This document shows positions 60,614-64,000 of a DNA stretch of 64,000 nt, one piece after another; within the stretch, counting starts at the first letter, position 1; each line of letters begins with the position of its first letter. This stretch comes from Planctomycetota bacterium (GTDB lineage Bacteria > Planctomycetota > UBA1135 > GCA-002686595). The stretch covers positions 186,001 through 250,000 of the forward strand of contig JADJLZ010000006.1 in NCBI GenBank assembly GCA_016709875.1. Reading direction: 5' to 3'. Under the pieces are notes generated by a model, which saw only the letters and a program-made list of their open reading frames with translations, made no database searches and had not been told where the DNA came from. The position numbers were made by a program, and so were the translations under genes.

Positions 60614-60850
60614 TCAGGGCCGGGTCTGCGCGCCGAAGTCCTCGGGCGGTCGCCCGGAGAACTCCAGTTCGATCCCGCCGACGATCGGGGCGAGCAGGTT
60701 GTACAGCGCAGCCCCGAGGACGCCGGAGAGGAAGCCGAGGAAGCCGTAGAGCAGCGGAAGGAATACGATCGCGAGCACCCCGCCAACGGCTTGGGGACGA
60801 AGGAGGCCGGACGCGGGATCGACGTGTCGACGCGCGTGCGATCCTCGCAC
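60614..60850 (-). CDS. Small membrane protein, DUF3566-like C-terminus, possibly truncated
   Basis: The last 55 residues, with VLAIVFLPLLYGFLGFLSGV followed by LGAALYNLLAPIVGGIELEF, look like the conserved end of a bacterial family of about 100 residues with two or three helices. Upstream the frame has no sensible helix, and the expected first part of the family is missing. A GTG at 60850 gives 78 residues; a GTG at 60778 gives 54. A one-base shift between the two halves is another explanation. Convergent with the TPR-like gene, 6 bp apart. Confidence 0.45.
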   Translation of the reverse strand: MRGSHARRHVDPASGLLRPQAVGGVLAIVFLPLLYGFLGFLSGVLGAALYNLLAPIVGGIELEFSGRPPEDFGAQTRP

Positions 60851-60879
60851 GGCGGCTCCCCGGCGTGCAAGCGCAGGCC

Positions 60880-61473
60880 TCACACGCGAGCTCGCCGCCT
60901 CCAGGTCCGCGCGACCAGCAGGCCGCCGCCCGCGAAGCCGACGAGGTAGCTCGCGCCGTGCGCGAAGCCCGCGGTCAGGAACGAGACGTGTTTCTCGGCC
61001 GGCACGCGCTGCGCGAGATCCCCGTAGATCACGAACCACCCGCGCTGCGCTCCCGCGCGGCCGACGAGTGCTGCGAGCACGGCGCACAGCGCCATCGCGC
61101 ACAGGAGCACGGCGATCGGCTGCACCAGCTCGCGCGCAGCCACCTTGGGCCGCGTCCCGCGCCGCGCCGCGAGCGCGAGCGCGCTCCCGAGCAGCGCGCC
61201 GACCCACCAGGTCGCGAGCACGCCCCAGGCGAGCGCGTGCGGCACGGGGTCGTCGGTCACGAACAGGCGCGGGTGGCCGATCGTGAAGTACTCGATCGAG
61301 ATGCGCGCGGTGACGAGGTCGTGCGCGCTGCCGTACCCGATCGCCGCGCCGACCGCGAGCGCGAGAATCCGCAGCCATTCCGGCCCGCGAAAAACGACCA
61401 GGCCGACGAGCCAGGCCGCGCACAGGCCGGCGGCGACGAGCAAGGCGGCGTTCCAGGCGGGGGCCACGCGCAT
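60880..61473 (-). CDS. Four-helix membrane protein of unknown function
   Basis: Codes for 197 residues with four to five helices. The segment TARISIEYFTIGHPRLFVTD followed by PHALAWGVLATWWVGALLGS is a family signature I have seen in many uncharacterised membrane proteins. RGWFVIYGDLAQRVPAEKHV is a conserved-looking loop between the last two helices. No function can be assigned. It is divergent from thrS, separated by 122 bp. Confidence 0.65.
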   Translation of the reverse strand: MRVAPAWNAALLVAAGLCAAWLVGLVVFRGPEWLRILALAVGAAIGYGSAHDLVTARISIEYFTIGHPRLFVTDDPVPHALAWGVLATWWVGALLGSALALAARRGTRPKVAARELVQPIAVLLCAMALCAVLAALVGRAGAQRGWFVIYGDLAQRVPAEKHVSFLTAGFAHGASYLVGFAGGGLLVARTWRRRARV

Positions 61474-61514
61474 ACCCTAGGCGCGCGCTCCCGCGGCGCG
61501 CTAGACTGACCTGT

Positions 61515-61538
61515 CGCACTCCGCACGGGAGGAGTGCG
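61515..61538 (+). promoter_or_regulatory. First hairpin of the thrS leader
   Basis: CGCACTCC and GGAGTGCG form a perfect 8-bp stem around GCACGGGA, 58 bp before the thrS start. Together with the next hairpin it could be a translational operator or attenuator for thrS. It has no recognisable T-box core. Confidence 0.45.
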
Positions 61539-61553
61539 CAGGACGCCTTCCCA

Positions 61554-61574
61554 GGTCGGGACCGCGCCCCGACC
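61554..61574 (+). promoter_or_regulatory. Second hairpin of the thrS leader
   Basis: GGTCGGG and CCCGACC form a 7-bp stem around ACCGCGC, ending 10 bp before the GAGGAA ribosome site (61585-61590). Close placement would allow control of ribosome access. Confidence 0.45.
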
Positions 61575-61595
61575 ACGATCCCGCGAGGAACACAC

Positions 61596-63383
61596 ATGTC
61601 CGCCCCCAAGGATGCTTCCCAGGTAGGGGAGCCCTTTCCGCTCTCGACCCTGCGCCACTCCGTTTCGCACTTGATGGCCTCGGCCGTCGCGAAGCTCTAC
61701 CCCGGCGTGCAGATGGGCTTCGGCCCCGCGATCGAGCACGGCTTCTACTACGACTTCGACCTCAAGGAGCCGCTCACCGAGTCGCACCTGCGCGAGATCG
61801 AGAAGGAGATGAAGCGCATGCTGAAGAGCGCGCCCAAACTCGAGTGCGTCGAGGTCTCGCGCGAGGACGCGCGCGTGCGGCTCGCCTCGAAGGGCCAGAA
61901 CTACAAGGTCGAGGCGGTGGACCTGATCCCCGCAGGCGAGAAGATCACCTTCTACAAGCACGGCGACTGGGAGGACCTCTGCGAAGGTCCGCACATCGAC
62001 AACTTCGGGCGCGAGTTCCACTTCAAGCTCTTGACCGTCGCGGGCGCCTACTGGCGCGGTGACGAGAAGCGCCCGCAGATGCAGCGCGTCTACGGCACCG
62101 CGTTCTGGACCGCGGAGGAGCTCGCCGCGCACCTGAAGTGGCTCGAGGACGTCAAGGAGCGCGACCACCGTCGTCTGGGCACCGATCTGGACCTCTTCAG
62201 CGTGCACGCCGAGGCCGGCGGCGGATTCATCTTCTGGCACCCCAACCTCGGCATCGTGCGCCGCGAGATCGAGGAGCTGTGGTGGGCGGAGCACACCAAG
62301 CGCGGCTACAAGCCGGTCTACACGCCGCACGTCGCGCGCGAGACGCTCTTCCAGGTCTCGGGCCACCTCGAGAACTACTCGGAGATGATGTACGCGCCGA
62401 TGGAGCTCGAGGAGCAGGCCTACCGCGTCAAGCCCATGAACTGCCCGGGCCACATCATGATCTACAAGTCGCGCGGCCACTCGTATCGCGAGCTGCCGCT
62501 GCGCTGGGCGGAGCTCGGCACCGTGTACCGCTACGAGCGCTCGGGCGTCCTGCACGGGATGCTGCGCGTGCGCGGCTTCACGCAGGACGACGCGCACATC
62601 TTCTGCACGCGCGAACAGCTCGCCGACGAGATCGCCGGCGTGCTCGACCTGATCCACACGATCCTGACCGTGTTCGGTTTCGAGTACACCGCCTACCTCG
62701 CGACGCGCCCGAAGGAGAAGTCCATCGGCGAACCCGAGGTCTGGACCATGGCCACCGCGGCGCTCAAGGCTGGTGCCGAGAAGCGCGGCATCGCGCTCGT
62801 GCTCGACGAGGGCGGCGGCGCGTTCTACGGCCCGAAGATCGACTTCAAGATCCGCGATGCGCTCGGCCGCGAGTGGCAGAACAGCACGGTGCAGTGCGAC
62901 TTCAACCTGCCCGAGCGCTTCGACCTCTCCTACACCGACTCCGACGGCCAGCACAAGCGGCCGATCATGCTGCACCGGGCGATCCTCGGCAGCATGGAGC
63001 GCTTCGTCGGCGGCCTGATCGAGCACTTCGGCGGGAGGTTCCCGCTCTGGTGCGCGCCGGTGCAGGTGGCGCTGATCCCGATCCGCGAGGAGCACGCGGC
63101 GTACTGCAAGACGCTCGAAACGAAGCTGCAGCAGGAGCTCTTCCGCGTGGACGCGATGCTCGCACCGGGGCACATGAACAAGAAGATCAAGGAAGCGCAG
63201 AGCCAGAAGGTGCCCTTCATGCTGATCGCGGGCGAGCGCGAGGCGGCCGACGGCACGGTCGCCGTGCGCCGCCGCGACACGCGCGAGCAGGAGGTCGTGC
63301 CCTTCGAGCAGTTCCTGGAGTTGATCAAGCGTTTGCGTTCGACGCGCGCGCTCGATCTGGGGCAGCCGCTCGTGAAGAGTTGA
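61596..63383 (+). CDS. thrS: Threonyl-tRNA synthetase without TGS domain
   Basis: Codes for 595 residues, about 45 shorter than E. coli ThrS. It begins directly with the editing domain: FPLSTLRHSVSHLMASAVAK (HxxxH), GPAIEHGFYYDFDL and CEGPHIDNFG. The class II core holds VYTPHVARETLFQVSGHLEN, MNCPGHIMIYKSR (zinc Cys/His), LPLRWAELGTVYRYERSG, RVRGFTQDDAHIF and PIMLHRAILGSMERFVGGLI; the anticodon domain follows (GRFPLWCAPVQVALIPI). The N-terminal TGS domain is absent. Start at 61596 has GAGGAA 5 bp upstream. Charges tRNA-Thr in the cytoplasm. Confidence 0.95.
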   Translation: MSAPKDASQVGEPFPLSTLRHSVSHLMASAVAKLYPGVQMGFGPAIEHGFYYDFDLKEPLTESHLREIEKEMKRMLKSAPKLECVEVSREDARVRLASKGQNYKVEAVDLIPAGEKITFYKHGDWEDLCEGPHIDNFGREFHFKLLTVAGAYWRGDEKRPQMQRVYGTAFWTAEELAAHLKWLEDVKERDHRRLGTDLDLFSVHAEAGGGFIFWHPNLGIVRREIEELWWAEHTKRGYKPVYTPHVARETLFQVSGHLENYSEMMYAPMELEEQAYRVKPMNCPGHIMIYKSRGHSYRELPLRWAELGTVYRYERSGVLHGMLRVRGFTQDDAHIFCTREQLADEIAGVLDLIHTILTVFGFEYTAYLATRPKEKSIGEPEVWTMATAALKAGAEKRGIALVLDEGGGAFYGPKIDFKIRDALGREWQNSTVQCDFNLPERFDLSYTDSDGQHKRPIMLHRAILGSMERFVGGLIEHFGGRFPLWCAPVQVALIPIREEHAAYCKTLETKLQQELFRVDAMLAPGHMNKKIKEAQSQKVPFMLIAGEREAADGTVAVRRRDTREQEVVPFEQFLELIKRLRSTRALDLGQPLVKS

Positions 63384-63472
63384 ATCGAAGGCACGGGTCT
63401 CAGGACTCCGTGCACTCCTCCCTGCTTCATGCCTCCTACAGTCCAGCCGGGCGCCGGCTGTCCGCCTCGATC

Positions 63473-64000
63473 TCAGGCTCCCGGCTGGACCCGCCACGGC
63501 CCGCCGGGTGTCCAATGGCCCTCGCGGCCCTCGCCGCGGCGCAGGTCTTCGACAAGCGGCAGCAGAAATGCGCCGAGCAATTCCGTGAACTCCCGGCCGG
63601 GATCGTCGGGCAGTTCCAGTCCCGCACGCCGGGCGAATGCGCGCACCTGAATCGGGCGCGACGGATTCTCCCAGTACGCGGGCGTGAGCCCGATCGGTGC
63701 TTCGTGCGGAACGGGTGTGCGACGCCTCTCGAACGTCCTCTGCAGGGCCTCCGAGAGCGTGGCCCGATCGAATGTGAACCGACTGGCGAGGTGGTGCAGG
63801 TCGAAGAAGTCCTTGATCCGGCTGTTGCGGTCGCCGAGGACGACCAGTGCCTCCACCTTCTCCGCCACGACGGCCTCGCGCGGATAGGCGAAGACCTCTG
63901 GTTGCGGAAAGTCGAGCACTGCGGGATACGTGCAGCGTCGGGGCGCGGGCCAGACCGAGTCGCCGAGCCCCATGTCGATCTGGAGTCCAAGGCGCGCCAA
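63473..64000 (-). CDS. AbiEii/AbiGii-type nucleotidyltransferase toxin, C-terminal part
   Basis: Cut by the window end; 175 residues of the C-terminal part remain. The segment EVFAYPREAVVAEKVEALVV then LGDRNSRIKDFFDLHHLASR is the conserved second half of AbiEii family proteins (EK..A....SR.KDF.DL), and the ending EALQRTFERRRTPVPHEAP followed by a basic RAFARRAGLELP helix is typical of the subgroup encoded beside an AbiEi-like antitoxin. AbiEii proteins are nucleotidyltransferases of type IV toxin-antitoxin systems that block growth or phage. The catalytic GSxxD part and any antitoxin gene would lie beyond 64000. Confidence 0.75.
   Translation of the reverse strand: MARLGLQIDMGLGDSVWPAPRRCTYPAVLDFPQPEVFAYPREAVVAEKVEALVVLGDRNSRIKDFFDLHHLASRFTFDRATLSEALQRTFERRRTPVPHEAPIGLTPAYWENPSRPIQVRAFARRAGLELPDDPGREFTELLGAFLLPLVEDLRRGEGREGHWTPGGPWRVQPGA

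Noticed and set aside
61474..61595. T-box riboswitch before thrS
   Set aside because: The leader is only about 120 bases, has no T-box core sequence, specifier stem or terminator/antiterminator pair.
1..64000. CRISPR arrays, tRNA or rRNA genes
   Set aside because: I saw no regular direct repeats with spacers and no recognisable tRNA or rRNA sequence by eye; a covariance-model scan would be needed to exclude small RNAs fully.

Overview
The window is very GC-rich, densely packed bacterial chromosome, and the gene content points to the PVC superphylum, most likely Planctomycetota. The main pointers are a small basic protein of the Chlamydiae/Verrucomicrobia/Planctomycetes type (4828-5115), a division and cell-wall (dcw) cluster that runs mraZ to murB with no ftsQ, ftsA or ftsZ in view, a CRTAC-type FG-GAP/UnbV lipoprotein, and a diderm envelope toolkit (Wza-like export protein, outer-membrane barrel, SPOR-like and LysM proteins, meso-diaminopimelate-type MurE). 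The phylum call is inference. Most genes sit in tight operons joined by ATGA or GTGA stop/start overlaps.

Layout. 1-6,000: the end of a GT-C membrane transferase, a Sel1 protein, a TPR protein coupled to an FG-GAP/UnbV lipoprotein, a SPOR-like protein, the small basic protein and queE. 6,008-14,115 (minus): a secreted beta-propeller-like protein, then an alginate-type O-acetylation set with one MBOAT protein, two AlgJ/AlgX-like proteins and a sodium:solute symporter. 14,213-25,207: der, lipoproteins, a PIG-L-like protein with a decayed active site, several glycosyltransferases, a secreted beta-carbonic anhydrase, a haem-binding CxxCH protein, a GT4 gene coupled to an orphan GT4 N-domain gene, and a HEAT-repeat lipoprotein. 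25,208-39,716: the dcw cluster, headed by a likely MraZ operator: mraZ, rsmH, ftsL-like, ftsI, murE, murF, mraY, ftsW, a LysM gene, murG, murC, murB.

From about 34,190 to 37,610 the dcw reading frames are repeatedly broken by what look like single extra bases, and murG lacks about 85 internal codons. Several essential genes are hit in one patch, so poor sequence or assembly is more likely than real decay.

39,738-59,406 is mainly an exopolysaccharide locus: Wza-like export lipoprotein, a DUF1972-type glycosyltransferase, a flippase, three GT4 enzymes, a hexapeptide acyltransferase, a Wzy-like polymerase, an APH-fold kinase, a nucleotidyltransferase/TMP-kinase-like fusion, a Wzc-like tyrosine kinase and a divergent initiating sugar transferase. 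A complete insertion sequence with perfect 23-bp inverted repeats sits next to the export gene. The kinase pair at 52,788-55,447 is the best candidate here for an undescribed polysaccharide-modification step.

59,417-64,000: a secreted TPR-like protein, two small membrane proteins, thrS without a TGS domain and with a two-hairpin leader, and the C-terminal part of an AbiEii-type nucleotidyltransferase toxin cut by the window edge. I saw no rRNA, tRNA or CRISPR array.
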